This document shows positions 1 to 8,276 of a DNA stretch of 64,000 bases, piece after piece. Under the pieces are notes generated by a model. The model worked only from the letters and a program-made list of their open reading frames with translations. It searched no databases and had not been told where the DNA came from. This stretch comes from JAMXLO01 sp963719805 (lineage in GTDB: Bacteria > Pseudomonadota > Alphaproteobacteria > Acetobacterales > Acetobacteraceae). A program made the position numbers and the translations under genes. The stretch spans positions 434,001 through 498,000 of the forward strand of contig CAVRDF010000003.1 of assembly GCA_963719805.1 (NCBI GenBank), given 5' to 3'. The number at the start of each line of letters is the position of its first letter. The first letter of the stretch is position 1.

Positions 1-428
1 GCAAGCTGACGCAGCCGGATGCGCGGCGTTACGCAAATGGGCCCGGCATCATCATGCTGTGCGGCCGCTACGAAGGCGTCGATCAGCGCGTCATCGACGC
101 GCGTCAGATGGAAGAAGTCAGCATCGGCGACTATGTGCTGTCTGGTGGCGAACTGCCGGCGCTGGTGCTGCTGGATGCTATTGTGCGCCTGCTGCCCGGG
201 GTGATGGGCGCGGCGGAAAGTGCCGCGGACAAATCATTTTCCGATCGGCACCTGGAATACCCGCACTACACGCGGCCCGCCGAATGGCAGGGGCATCGCG
301 TGCCCGACGTGCTCCTGTCCGGGCACCATGCGGCGATCACCGCCTGGCGCCAGGCGGAAGCGGAACGAACCACGCGCGAGCGGCGGCCTGACCTGCTGGC
401 GGTTGCCAGCGCCGCCAGCGCGTCTTAG
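1..428 (+). CDS. trmD: tRNA (guanine-N1)-methyltransferase TrmD, 3' part
   Basis: This is the C-terminal 141 residues of TrmD; the 5' end lies outside the window and the open frame starts at base 3. TrmD methylates G37 of tRNAs with S-adenosylmethionine and so prevents frameshifting. The sequence shows the SPOUT-family knot motif CGRYEGVDQR and then YVLSGGELPALVLLDA, both hallmarks of TrmD, and ends with the usual helical C-terminal domain. rplS follows after 28 bases, as in the common rpsP-rimM-trmD-rplS operon. The last residues, rich in Ala and Ser, are a lineage-specific tail. The identification is secure; only the start is missing. Confidence 0.97.
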   Translation, partial: KLTQPDARRYANGPGIIMLCGRYEGVDQRVIDARQMEEVSIGDYVLSGGELPALVLLDAIVRLLPGVMGAAESAADKSFSDRHLEYPHYTRPAEWQGHRVPDVLLSGHHAAITAWRQAEAERTTRERRPDLLAVASAASAS

Positions 429-456
429 ACGAATTCTCACGGAAGGATCCCCCGCC

Positions 457-873
457 ATGAACATCATCCAACAGTACGAGGCCGAGCAGATCGCCCGCCT
501 CAGCGCCGCGCGCGGCGTGCCTGACTTCGCCCCCGGCGACACCGTGCGTGTCGCGGTTAAGGTGGTGGAAGGCGAGCGCACGCGCACCCAAGCGTTCGAG
601 GGCGTGTGCATCGGCCGTTCCAACAAGGGGCTCAACAGCAACTTCACGGTGCGCAAGATCAGCTACGGCGAGGGTGTGGAGCGCGTGTTTCCGCTGTATT
701 CACCGCTGATCGCCGAAATTGCGGTGGTGCGGCGTGGCGACGTGCGGCGCGCCAAGCTGTATTATCTGCGCGGCCGCAGCGGCAAGTCGGCGCGCATCGC
801 CGAGAAGGCGCGGAGCGTCACCACCGCAAGCGGCGATACGCAGGCGCCGGGCGAAACCGAAGCTGCCGGCTGA
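457..873 (+). CDS. rplS: 50S ribosomal protein L19
   Basis: The 138-residue product is ribosomal protein L19, which lies at the 30S-50S interface. The start ATG at 457 follows a GGAAGGA ribosome-binding site and gives the canonical N-terminus MNIIQQYEAEQ; the reading frame is open further upstream but that part overlaps trmD and is not L19. Core L19 signatures are FAPGDTVRV, the TRTQAFEGVCIGR loop and the GVERVFPLYSP region. The tail after about residue 115 is a low-complexity Ala/Thr/Glu extension that many alphaproteobacterial L19 proteins carry. It lies in line with trmD and leuC, 13 bases before leuC, so leucine biosynthesis may share the ribosomal transcript. Confidence 0.97.
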   Translation: MNIIQQYEAEQIARLSAARGVPDFAPGDTVRVAVKVVEGERTRTQAFEGVCIGRSNKGLNSNFTVRKISYGEGVERVFPLYSPLIAEIAVVRRGDVRRAKLYYLRGRSGKSARIAEKARSVTTASGDTQAPGETEAAG

Positions 874-886
874 CGGAGGAAACAAG

Positions 887-2305
887 ATGGCCGACGCGAA
901 GCCACGCACGCTGTTCGACAAGATCTGGGACAGCCATGTGGTGGAAAGGCTCCCGGATGGGACGTGCATACTCTATATCGATCGTCATCTCGTGCACGAA
1001 GTGACCAGCCCGCAGGCGTTCGAAGGTCTGCGCATGGCGGGACGCAAATTGCGCCGGCCTGATCTCACGATAGCGGTGGCGGATCACAACATCCCCACCA
1101 TCGGCTCGCGGGTGCCGCGCGACATCAAGGAAGAGGACAGCCGCATCCAGGTCGAGACGCTGGAGAAGAATGTCGTCGAGTTCGGTGTGCCGTATATCCC
1201 GATCCTCGATGTGCGGCAGGGCATCGTTCACATCATCGGTCCGGAACTCGGGATCTCGCTTCCCGGCACGACGATCGTTTGCGGGGACTCGCATACTTCG
1301 ACGCATGGCGCGATGGGGGCGCTGGCGTTCGGTATCGGCACGTCCGAGGTCGAGCACGTGATGGCAACGCAGACACTGTTGCAGCAGCCGGCGAAGAACA
1401 TGGAAATCCGCGTCGATGGCACGCTGGGTTTTGGCTGTTCGGGCAAGGACATCGTGCTGGCGATCATCGGCAAGATTGGCACGGCCGGCGGCACCGGCCA
1501 TGTGATTGAATATACCGGTGAGGCGATCCGCGCGCTCGATATGGCGGGACGCATGACGGTGTCGAACATGTCGATCGAGGCCGGTGCTCGAGCCGGGCTG
1601 GTGGCGCCGGATGAGACGACGTTCAGCTATATCAAGGGTCGTGAATACGCGCCGAAAGGTGAAGCGTGGGAGCAGGCGCTGGCGTATTGGCGCACGCTGC
1701 CGAGCGATGCTGGCGCGCACTACGACAGCACGCTGACACTGCACGCAAACGATATCGCGCCGATGGTGACCTGGGGCACCAATCCCGGTGCGGTGGCGCC
1801 GGTGACTGGCGTCGTACCGAACCCCGCCGATGTCGCCGACGAAGGCCAGCGCGCACAAATGCAGCGGATGCTGGAGTATATGGCGTTGCAGCCGGGACAG
1901 AAGCTGTCCGATGTGGCGATCGACGTGGTGTTCATTGGCAGCTGCACCAACGGCCGCATCGAGGACATTCGTGCGGCGGCGGCGGTTGCCAAGGGCCGCA
2001 AGGTTGCGGCCGGCGTGCAGGCGCTGGTGGTGCCGGGGTCGGGGCTGGTGAAGAAGCAGGCCGAGGAAGAAGGGCTGGATCGCATCCTGCTCGAGGCCGG
2101 CTTCGAATGGCGCGATCCGTGCTGCTCGATGTGCCTTGGCATGAACCCTGACAAGCTGACGCCGGGACAACGCAGCGCGAGCACGTCGAACCGCAACTTC
2201 GAGGGGCGGCAAGGCCCAGGCGGCCGGACACATCTGGTGTCACCGGCGATGGCTGCTGCGGCTGCTGTGACCGGGCGGCTGGCGGACGTAAGGCAGTTGG
2301 TTTGA
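887..2305 (+). CDS. leuC: 3-isopropylmalate dehydratase large subunit
   Basis: LeuC (472 residues) is the iron-sulfur subunit of isopropylmalate isomerase, which interconverts 2- and 3-isopropylmalate in leucine synthesis. The start at 887 follows a strong GGAGGAAACAAG site and gives MADAKPRTLFDKIWD, the typical N-terminus; the longer open frame upstream overlaps rplS. The three [4Fe-4S] ligands of the aconitase family are visible as Cys353 (SCTNGR), Cys413 and Cys416 (CCSMC). The substrate-binding segment GDSHTSTHGAMGALAFGIG is intact. leuD follows after 69 bases and leuB after that, so the three genes form a leuCDB operon downstream of rplS. Confidence 0.97.
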   Translation: MADAKPRTLFDKIWDSHVVERLPDGTCILYIDRHLVHEVTSPQAFEGLRMAGRKLRRPDLTIAVADHNIPTIGSRVPRDIKEEDSRIQVETLEKNVVEFGVPYIPILDVRQGIVHIIGPELGISLPGTTIVCGDSHTSTHGAMGALAFGIGTSEVEHVMATQTLLQQPAKNMEIRVDGTLGFGCSGKDIVLAIIGKIGTAGGTGHVIEYTGEAIRALDMAGRMTVSNMSIEAGARAGLVAPDETTFSYIKGREYAPKGEAWEQALAYWRTLPSDAGAHYDSTLTLHANDIAPMVTWGTNPGAVAPVTGVVPNPADVADEGQRAQMQRMLEYMALQPGQKLSDVAIDVVFIGSCTNGRIEDIRAAAAVAKGRKVAAGVQALVVPGSGLVKKQAEEEGLDRILLEAGFEWRDPCCSMCLGMNPDKLTPGQRSASTSNRNFEGRQGPGGRTHLVSPAMAAAAAVTGRLADVRQLV

Positions 2306-2316
2306 ACCGCAACATT

Positions 2317-2341
2317 CCCTCTCCCGCGCAGCGAGGGAGGG
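2317..2341. repeat. GC-rich inverted repeat between leuC and leuD
   Basis: An imperfect palindrome lies in the 69-base leuC-leuD spacer: arms ccctctcccgc and gcgagggaggg around a short loop, followed by further G-runs. A similar ccctctcccgc/gcgggggag unit lies just upstream of the fdhD start near 40890-40911. Such elements are dispersed intergenic repeats in many alphaproteobacteria. Here it sits inside an operon, so it more likely acts on mRNA stability or is neutral than as a terminator; no T-run follows. Confidence 0.5.
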
Positions 2342-2374
2342 TTAGGGAGGGGGCACCTCTCCAAGGGAACTCCG

Positions 2375-2995
2375 ATGGATAAATTCACCACCCTGACTGC
2401 CGTCGCCGCGCCGATGCCGATGCAGAACGTCGACACCGACAAGGTGATCCCTGCGCGCTTCCTGAAGACCATCAAACGGTCTGGCCTTGGCGTGCACCTG
2501 TTCGATCCGCTGCGCTTCCACAGCGATGGGAGGGAGCGTCCGGAGTTCATCCTGAACCAGGATGGCTACCGCAAGGCACAGATCATCATCGCGCACGAGA
2601 ACTTCGGCTGCGGTTCGTCGCGCGAGCACGCGCCGTGGGCGCTGCAGGACTTCGGTATCCGCTGCATCATCGCGCCATCGTTCGGCGACATCTTCTATAA
2701 CAACAGCTTCAAGAACGGTTTGCTGCCGATCCGCCTGCCGCGTGCGATCTGCGATGCGCTCATCGACGACGCGAAGCTGGGAGGCAATGCACGCATCACC
2801 ATCGACCTGGAGCGTCAGGTGGTGGTGCGACCGAACGGCGAAGAGATCCACTTCGACGTTGATCCGTTCCGCAAGCACTCATTGCTGAACGGTCTTGATG
2901 ACATTGGCCAGACCTTGCAGCACGCGCCGTCGATTGACACGTACGAGACGGCGCGGCGTTCTGCGCAGCCTTGGCTGCCGGTGACGACGGCCTGA
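2375..2995 (+). CDS. leuD: 3-isopropylmalate dehydratase small subunit
   Basis: LeuD (206 residues) is the swivel-domain partner of LeuC. The start ATG follows GGGAACTCCG and gives MDKFTTLTAVAAPMPMQNVDTDKVIPARF, which matches the family; NVDTDKVIPARF forms part of the active-site loop. The HENFGCGSSREHAPWAL segment, diagnostic for LeuD, is intact and the length is standard. It lies between leuC and leuB (12-base spacer to leuB) in the same operon. Nothing unusual is seen. Confidence 0.97.
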   Translation: MDKFTTLTAVAAPMPMQNVDTDKVIPARFLKTIKRSGLGVHLFDPLRFHSDGRERPEFILNQDGYRKAQIIIAHENFGCGSSREHAPWALQDFGIRCIIAPSFGDIFYNNSFKNGLLPIRLPRAICDALIDDAKLGGNARITIDLERQVVVRPNGEEIHFDVDPFRKHSLLNGLDDIGQTLQHAPSIDTYETARRSAQPWLPVTTA

Positions 2996-3007
2996 ACGGG
3001 GAACACA

Positions 3008-4120
3008 ATGCCCGCCAACAAGAAGCTGTTGATCCTGCCGGGTGACGGAATTGGCCCGGAGGTTATGCGCGAGGTCCGGCGCGTCATCGAGTGGATGCAT
3101 CGCCGGCGCATGGTGACATTCGACATCACCGAGGATCTGGTTGGCGGCGCGGCAATCGACGCTCGCGGCACGCCGATCGCCGATGCGACGATGCAGAGCG
3201 CGAAGGAGGCGGACGCCATCCTGTTCGGCTCCGTTGGTGGCCCGAAATGGGAGAAGCTCGGCTTTCAGCTGCGTCCGGAACTGGCGATCCTCCGGCTGCG
3301 CAAGGAGCTCGACCTGTTCGCCAATCTGCGTCCGGCGACGGTGCTCGATCCGCTGGTCGATGCATCGACGTTGAAGCGTGAGGTGGTGCGCGGCCTCGAT
3401 CTGATGATCGTGCGCGAGAGTACCGGCGGCATCTATTTCGGCGAACCGCGCGGCATCGAGACGTTGCCGAACGGGGAAAAGCGCGGCTTCGACACCGAGA
3501 CCTACACCACCAGCGAGATCGAGCGCGTGGCGCGCGTGGCGTTCGAGCTGGCACGTAAGCGCCAGAACCGCGTCACCAGCGTGGAGAAGGCCAACGTGAT
3601 GCAGTCGGGGCTGTTCTGGCGCGAGACGGTCACCGCGCTGCATCAGCGCGAATATTCCGATGTCAGCCTCAGCCACATGTATGCCGACAATTGCGCTATG
3701 CAGTTGGTGCGCAATCCGCGACAGTTCGACGTGATCGTCACCTCGAATATCTTCGGTGATTTGCTGTCGGACCTGGCATCGATGCTGACCGGAAGCCTCG
3801 GCATGCTGCCCTCCGCTACGCTGGGGCCGGCGGATTCATCAGGCAAGCGGCTGGCACTGTACGAGCCGATTCACGGTTCAGCGCCAGATATTGCCGGCAA
3901 GGGCATTGCCAATCCGATGGCTCAGATCTTCAGCTTCGCGATGCTGCTGCGCTACTCTTTCGGCATGGACGACGACGCGGCGCTGATCGAGCGCGCCTGC
4001 ACCAATGTGCTGGGGTCTGGTCTGCGCACGGCCGACATCATGGCGGCAGGCACAGCTAAAGTGGGCACCAATGTGATGGGCGAATCGATCCTGCGCGAGC
4101 TCGACAAGCTGGCGGCCTGA
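3008..4120 (+). CDS. leuB: 3-isopropylmalate dehydrogenase
   Basis: LeuB (370 residues) oxidatively decarboxylates 3-isopropylmalate to 2-ketoisocaproate with NAD. The N-terminus KKLLILPGDGIGPEVM, the substrate-binding ESTGGIYFG segment, the catalytic Lys/Tyr region and the metal/NAD segment SNIFGDLLSDLASMLTGSLG are all present, as is GSAPDIAGKGIANP. It is the last gene of the leuCDB operon. A short hairpin-forming stretch (GCGG-TGTAG with CTACA-TC-CCGC, 4130-4157) follows the stop codon but lacks a T-run, so a terminator is only possible, not shown. The tRNA-Arg gene starts 49 bases downstream. Confidence 0.97.
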   Translation: MPANKKLLILPGDGIGPEVMREVRRVIEWMHRRRMVTFDITEDLVGGAAIDARGTPIADATMQSAKEADAILFGSVGGPKWEKLGFQLRPELAILRLRKELDLFANLRPATVLDPLVDASTLKREVVRGLDLMIVRESTGGIYFGEPRGIETLPNGEKRGFDTETYTTSEIERVARVAFELARKRQNRVTSVEKANVMQSGLFWRETVTALHQREYSDVSLSHMYADNCAMQLVRNPRQFDVIVTSNIFGDLLSDLASMLTGSLGMLPSATLGPADSSGKRLALYEPIHGSAPDIAGKGIANPMAQIFSFAMLLRYSFGMDDDAALIERACTNVLGSGLRTADIMAAGTAKVGTNVMGESILRELDKLAA

Positions 4121-4169
4121 CCACTTGAAGCGGTGTAGCCCATCCGCTACATCCCGCTGCCTTGGCGAT

Positions 4170-4246
4170 GCGCCCGTAGCTCAATTGGATAGAGTACCAG
4201 ACTACGGATCTAGGGGTTGGGGGTTCGAATCCTCCCGGGCGCGCCA
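4170..4246 (+). tRNA. tRNA-Arg (anticodon ACG)
   Basis: A 77-base cloverleaf can be drawn by hand: acceptor GCGCCCG/CGGGCGC, D-arm GCTC/GAGT with one G-U pair, anticodon loop CTACGGA (ACG), T-arm GGGGG-TTCGAAT-CCTCC and an encoded CCA end. The ACG anticodon reads CGN arginine codons after A34 is deaminated to inosine. Two oddities are visible: the anticodon stem CCAGA/TCTAG has a C28-A42 mismatch where alphaproteobacterial tRNA-Arg(ACG) usually has C-G, and D-stem pair 10-25 is G-U. From A31 onward the gene is repeated at 11280-11325, so this gene is the attachment site of the adjoining island. Confidence 0.9.
4201..4246. repeat. attL, 46-bp direct repeat within tRNA-Arg
   Basis: The last 46 bases of the tRNA gene, from the end of the anticodon stem to CCA, recur without a mismatch at 11280-11325. 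The bases on either side differ (g/c before, a/t after), so the repeat has sharp ends. A tRNA 3' half restored by the element's own att copy, next to a tyrosine integrase gene, is the classic signature of site-specific integration. Confidence 0.93.
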
Positions 4247-4326
4247 AATTTTTTATTTTATAAACAATAAGTTGTTGGCCATAATTTAGAACGATTCCGA
4301 TACAAGGAAACTCCAAATTTTTGAGT

Positions 4327-5510
4327 TTATTTTGCAGTATTATTGCGGGTTAGCTTCGAACGGCTCTCAGAATGCACGGAAAATCGGGGATTTTTGGAGA
4401 AGGGCCGTCCGGTCGGGGGAAAATTTGCGTCTAGTAGTCGCTCCCAGCTTTCGATAGCCCTCAGAGCAACCTCCGTTCGGCGGGGCAGGTAAGCGTCCAA
4501 GATCCGTTGGCAATAGTCTATGGCATGACCCGATACTGCCGCAATCTGGGCGGTTGTTGCGCCTGCTTCTGCCATACGCACTATGCCCGTCCGGCGCAGA
4601 TCGCGACGCTGAGGATGGCGCCGTCTAAGCTCACTGGAAATGTCACGCAGTGTCCATCCTTGCTCGGAAAGCTGGGAGGCCAGTTGCGCATCCGCCATGT
4701 GCATCGTTTGATCCCATGCTCGCGAAAAATTGCGGCGGTTCCATCGATGGCCGGTAGGAACTCCGCGACTAAGAATCGCGACTTCGACGCGTGCGAAAGA
4801 TCATGTTGTAATGTTTCGGCCAGCCGGCGATGGACAGGTATGTCAACCAGTGTGCCGGTCTTCTGCTGACGAAGCGTTAAGTAGAGTCGCCCGTTTCGCT
4901 CGATGATGGCATCCCGCGTCATCGCAAGCATGTCCGATGGGCGCTGCACAGTGTACAGCAGGAGCATGAAGGCCAAGCGCATTCTTGCCGACGCTGCTGC
5001 TAAGAAGCGTTCTTCGTCCGCGACCTCCCAAATCTGTTCCCTTGGAAACTGGCGAACGCGGCCCGGGCGGGCTGCCGTGTTCACTTGGCAGAACCCTAAC
5101 TTGACCCCACGACCGAGAAGGATGCGGAGAACTGCCAACGCCATATTGGCCTTGCTCGGCGTATTTCGTAATTCAGTTTTGAGCGCGTCTACCTCAGCGA
5201 ACGTAATCGAATTTGCGTGACGGGTGCCGAACCTGTTCGAGATCAACCGAAGGTAATGTCGATAAAGACCTTGCGTAGTGCCACGTTTCGAAAGGAAGGA
5301 ATTGGACTTGAGGTAGTCCCGGATCAACGCATTTATGCTCTCGTCGTAAGCCGACAGCGGCCCTACAGACTTCGCAAGTTTCGCCAAAGCTAGCTGACGA
5401 TTGTTCCCTAATTTCTCCCCCGTATATCGGTTGTAGCAATACTCGCGGACCGTTCCGTCAGCCAAAACGGCGCGTGTGACTGTCAGGCCGCTGCCACGTG
5501 GTCGCGGCAT
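4327..5510 (-). pseudogene. Island tyrosine recombinase (integrase), frameshifted
   Basis: A tyrosine recombinase of about 394 residues is split over two frames. The first frame, from ATG 5510 behind a GAGAGGG ribosome-binding site, runs through the SAM-like core-binding domain (start MPRPRGSGLTVTRAVLADG) and the first catalytic region LLYTVQRPSDMLAM, with the active-site Arg. Near 4760-4780 the homology moves to the other frame, which holds NFSRAWDQT, the RDLRRTGIVRMAEAG box (His of H-x-x-R replaced by Arg here) and the tyrosine region ILDAYLPRR, ending at 4327. One missing base explains the change. It would excise or integrate the island at tRNA-Arg. As read, the protein lacks the catalytic Tyr, so the island should be locked unless the shift is an assembly error. 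Confidence 0.85.
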
Positions 5511-5569
5511 CTCTATCCCTCTCGAAAAGCTACTCATAGTCTGTAGACGCATAGTCATCATCGGCCAAC

Positions 5570-5800
5570 GTGGACCGGGTGAAAAGGTCTCGGCCAGGTG
5601 ATGCTCGACAGGTGCTCGCACGGAACCTTCGACGGCTCCGGGCTGAGCGGCATATATCTCAGGAGGGGCTAGCCGACCTGGCGGGTTTACATCGGACCTA
5701 CATCGGTTCCGTTGAGAGGGCCGAGCGGAACATTAGTATCGACAACATCGAACGCTTGGCAAAAGCGCTTCGGATTACCTTAGTTATTCTGCTAACCTAA
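5570..5800 (+). CDS. XRE-family HTH regulator
   Basis: This 76-residue protein is a bare Cro/C1-type helix-turn-helix domain: RQVLARNLRRLRAERHISQ, then GLADLAGLHRTYIGSVERAERN as turn and recognition helix, and LAKALRI as closing helix. The start is GTG 5570. It resembles controller proteins of restriction-modification systems and small phage-type repressors. It is divergent from the integrase, with only 59 bases between the two starts, so it is the likely regulator of the integrase promoter. Its TAA stop abuts the left end of the IS5-type element. The right flank of that element starts with TGA, so the gene probably ended here before insertion and is not truncated. Confidence 0.8.
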   Translation: MDRVKRSRPGDARQVLARNLRRLRAERHISQEGLADLAGLHRTYIGSVERAERNISIDNIERLAKALRITLVILLT

Positions 5801-6774
5801 GAATCCGTCCGGAGACTTATCGAGTCACTGTATCAGTTGGGGGCGGGGCTGGGTGGCGCTTGAAGTGGCTCGAAGGACTGTGATTTGGTGTTGGCACCGA
5901 TCTGTGAGGTGCCCGATGTGGACGACCGAGAACCGCCCTCGCTACGACCGTGACAAGCTGCGTTATCCGAGCGATCTCACCGACGCGGAATGGCAGCATA
6001 TCGAGCCGCTGATACCGCCCGCCAAGCGCGGCGGCGGCAAGCGGACGGTCGACATGCGCGAGGTGGTCAACGGCGTGATGTATGTCCTGAGCACCGGCTG
6101 CCAGTGGCGCTACATCCCGAAGGACCTGCCGCCACGCAGCACGGTGAACGGCTATTTCTGCCAGTGGGGCTACGACGGCACGTTGGAGAAGATTCATCAC
6201 GCGCTCTACGTCAAATGCCGCGAGCAGGCCGAGCGCGAGGCCAGTCCCACCGCCTGCATCGTGGACAGCCAGAGCGTGAAAAGCGCGGAAAAAGGGGGGC
6301 CTGCATCGATCCGCATGGCTTCGATGCCGGCAAGCTGATCAAAGGCAAGAAGCGCCACGTTCTCGTCGATACACTCGGTCTGTTGCTGCACGCGCTGGTG
6401 ACAGCCGCTGACGTTCAGGATCGCGACGGCGGCCTCCTGCTGTTGTCCACCTTGTTCGGACAGTTCCCGTTCCTCACGAAAGCTGTTCGCAGACAGCGCC
6501 TATACGGGGCCGATCTTCCAGGACGGCGCTGCCAACGTCATGCCGGGCCTGCTGACTGAAATCGTCAGACGCTCGCGATCAGGCCAAAGGCTTCGTCGTT
6601 CTGACCCAAACGCTGGATCGTCGAGCGCACCATCGGCTGGCTCGGTCGCTGTCGCCGGCTTGCCAAGGACTGGGAGAACCGCAACCACAACGCTCTCGCC
6701 TTTCTCCGCCTCGCCTCCATCCGCCTGATGCTCAGAAAACTCTGTAATCCTTCATGAAGTCTCCGGACGGACTC
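5801..6774. mobile_element. Degenerate IS5-family insertion sequence
   Basis: The element is bounded by 18-bp terminal inverted repeats, left gaatccgtccggagactt (5801-5818) and right aagtctccggacggactc (6757-6774), with a single mismatch. It encloses one transposase gene ruined by several indels. The flanking triplets are TAA on the left and TGA on the right, compatible with a TNA target duplication (as in the IS1031 group) that has since changed at one base. The element looks old and immobile by itself. Confidence 0.85.
5916..6757 (+). pseudogene. IS5-family DDE transposase, multiply frameshifted
   Basis: Reading across frames restores a DDE transposase of about 280 residues. The start is MWTTENRPRYDRDKLRYPSD and the DUF4096-type N-domain is clear (LTDAEWQHIEPLIPP, GCQWRYIPKDLPP). 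Catalytic Asp lies in VDSQSVKSA, the second Asp in ADSAYTGPIF, Glu in WIVERTIGWLGR, and the end is LMLRKLCNPS. Four single-base changes break it: a lost G in the G-run near 6295, an extra A near 6480, an extra C near 6573 and an extra A near 6606. No functional protein can be made. Confidence 0.85.
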
Positions 6775-7040
6775 TGAGAGCTTGTCTCTTGAATGGGACC
6801 GGAACGATGTCTCTCCACCCCGAGCCGCTGTGCCGCAGACGACCCATTCCGGACCGGATATACTATAATATCGTCGGCATCATCCGTGAAATCCAAAGGC
6901 AGCTCGGGTGAATGCCGCGTCCGTTAACCGCTCGCGACGGCTGTGGGTGAGCCTCCGGCCCGAGCAGCCGCTGTCGACCCATCGCGGCTCCCCGAAGACG
7001 GCCTCCTTGTAAGCGTAATCTATTGATGGGGTGCAACAGA
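6775..7040. other. No recognisable gene between IS5 element and HEPN gene
   Basis: I see no coding signal here in either direction that resembles a known family. The stretch holds a short AT-rich segment (tatactataatatc near 6859) that could act as a promoter for the HEPN gene, but no clear -35 box can be matched to it. Confidence 0.4.
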
Positions 7041-7750
7041 ATGTCCCAACCGAATGCGGAGCGCGAAGCTCTCAAAATGCGCTTCCTAACGAACATGAAG
7101 AGGGTGGGAGCGATCACATCGTTTCTTCACTCTGGGGCTGAAGGCCTGAAGCAAACCGGTTTTGGGCGGAGTGAAGGTGTCAGAGCAGATATATTGCGAG
7201 CAACAGTCGTTTTTTTGCATGCGGCGATCGAAGACTTCATTAGAAGCCATTTTCCAAAGCCGCGTAAGAAATTCACTTTCTACTCGTCCTCAGACATGAA
7301 GCGCGCCCTCACTCGGTTAAAACTCGATTCCGCTTTGTTCATGGACCTGTTCCCCCGCTTACGCAGATGGCAAAGCGGCGGAACCAGATTGTTCATCACG
7401 CAGACCTTCACGATGGACAAAGTCGGGAGGCCAATCCCTGGGAGATTGTCGACGAATGGCAGTTGATCCAATGGCACCTTGCAGTCTCTGCCTTCTATCA
7501 TCGGCTCAGGCGCGCTACCGGCCCCACGAGCTTGGTCGAAGACAGAGCTAGCCAGAATGTGGAAAGCGCGGTCCTCCAAAACGTCCAGTTTGCGCGCTCG
7601 ATGATTGCATTCTCGAGCCTACCACCTGAGCAGCGCCTTGAAGGACTGCAACAACTGTTGGGCCACGTAGAGAATATTTTGAAGGCACTAAAGCTTGAGG
7701 TAGCGATGTTCCTTGGACCCGATGGAAGGCCTATCGATGATGCCATCTGA
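7041..7750 (+). pseudogene. HEPN-domain protein (probable toxin/defence RNase), frameshifted
   Basis: Two overlapping frames together give a protein of about 236 residues. The first (ATG 7041, MSQPNAEREALKMRF) holds the helix RATVVFLHAAIEDFIRSHF, typical of RiboL-PSP-HEPN-like proteins. The second holds MAKRRNQIVHHADLHDG with the HEPN RNase signature R-N-x-x-x-H (RNQIVH) and continues to 7750. Inserting one C into the five-C run at 7352-7356 gives a continuous LFPPLTQMAKRRNQIVHHAD, so a lost base in a homopolymer broke the gene or the assembly has an error there. HEPN proteins of this kind are RNases in abortive-infection and toxin-antitoxin systems. No antitoxin partner is recognisable beside it. 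The function is inferred from the motif only. Confidence 0.7.
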
Positions 7751-7840
7751 GCCAGGAGGTCGGGAGTTCGCTACCCACTCAACATGGTCATTCCGGCGTC
7801 ATTCAGAGACAGCCTCTAAGGCGTTTCTGGCGGGGTTGGC

Positions 7841-8080
7841 ATGTGGCGTCAGGTAGGCTGGCTGGTGCTTGGCATAGTCCTTGGCATCGCAGCCACATTG
7901 TCAGTAGACGGACGCTTCACCCTCCAGGTAGGGTCTAACGGCCACGCCGCGTATCGGATGGATAGATGGACGGGAGCAATTAGCCTCTGCACTGCTGGAA
8001 CATGTACGCCGATGCGGTCGGCTGTCCCGCAAACTGTTCTGAACTTTGATGACATCCCGTCCAAGCCGGCTGGACAATAG
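7841..8080 (+). CDS. Small single-helix membrane protein of unknown function
   Basis: The 79-residue product has an N-terminal hydrophobic segment (VGWLVLGIVLGIAATLSV, residues 5-22) that is a signal anchor or signal peptide. A soluble part follows with GHAAYRMDRWTGAISLCTAG, a pattern found in small exported or phage-associated hypothetical proteins that describe a value as a string-like repeat. I do not recognise a named family. The last 100 bases overlap the opposite-strand tail of the dGTPase pseudogene, so one of the two ends is not functional. It lies between the HEPN gene and the IS630 element. Confidence 0.5.
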   Translation: MWRQVGWLVLGIVLGIAATLSVDGRFTLQVGSNGHAAYRMDRWTGAISLCTAGTCTPMRSAVPQTVLNFDDIPSKPAGQ

Positions 8081-8276
8081 GACGATCAATTTGGCTACGA
8101 GGTGAAAAGTTCAAATCGGATCGTACAACGACTTCAGGGGTCGTGCCATGCAGGCGGTTAAAAAATTGAATTGCATAGCGGTCAGTCATCCCCGCAATGA
8201 AATCGCATATTACGCGCTTTCTCTCATCTGGTTCTCGGAGATTAGAGTAAAGGTATTTACAATCATCGGGCATTAA

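Noticed and set aside
818..2233. A 471-residue open frame on the minus strand opposite leuC
   Set aside because: It is a shadow of leuC in GC-rich DNA; its protein is Arg/His-rich without family motifs, while leuC has all catalytic residues.
4130..4157. Rho-independent terminator after leuB
   Set aside because: A hairpin can be drawn but it has a bulge and no T-run follows; the tRNA gene starts only 13 bases later.
5570..5800. The XRE gene as truncated by the IS5-type element
   Set aside because: Both the TAA at the left flank and the TGA at the right flank would stop the frame at the same codon, so the protein probably ended there before insertion.
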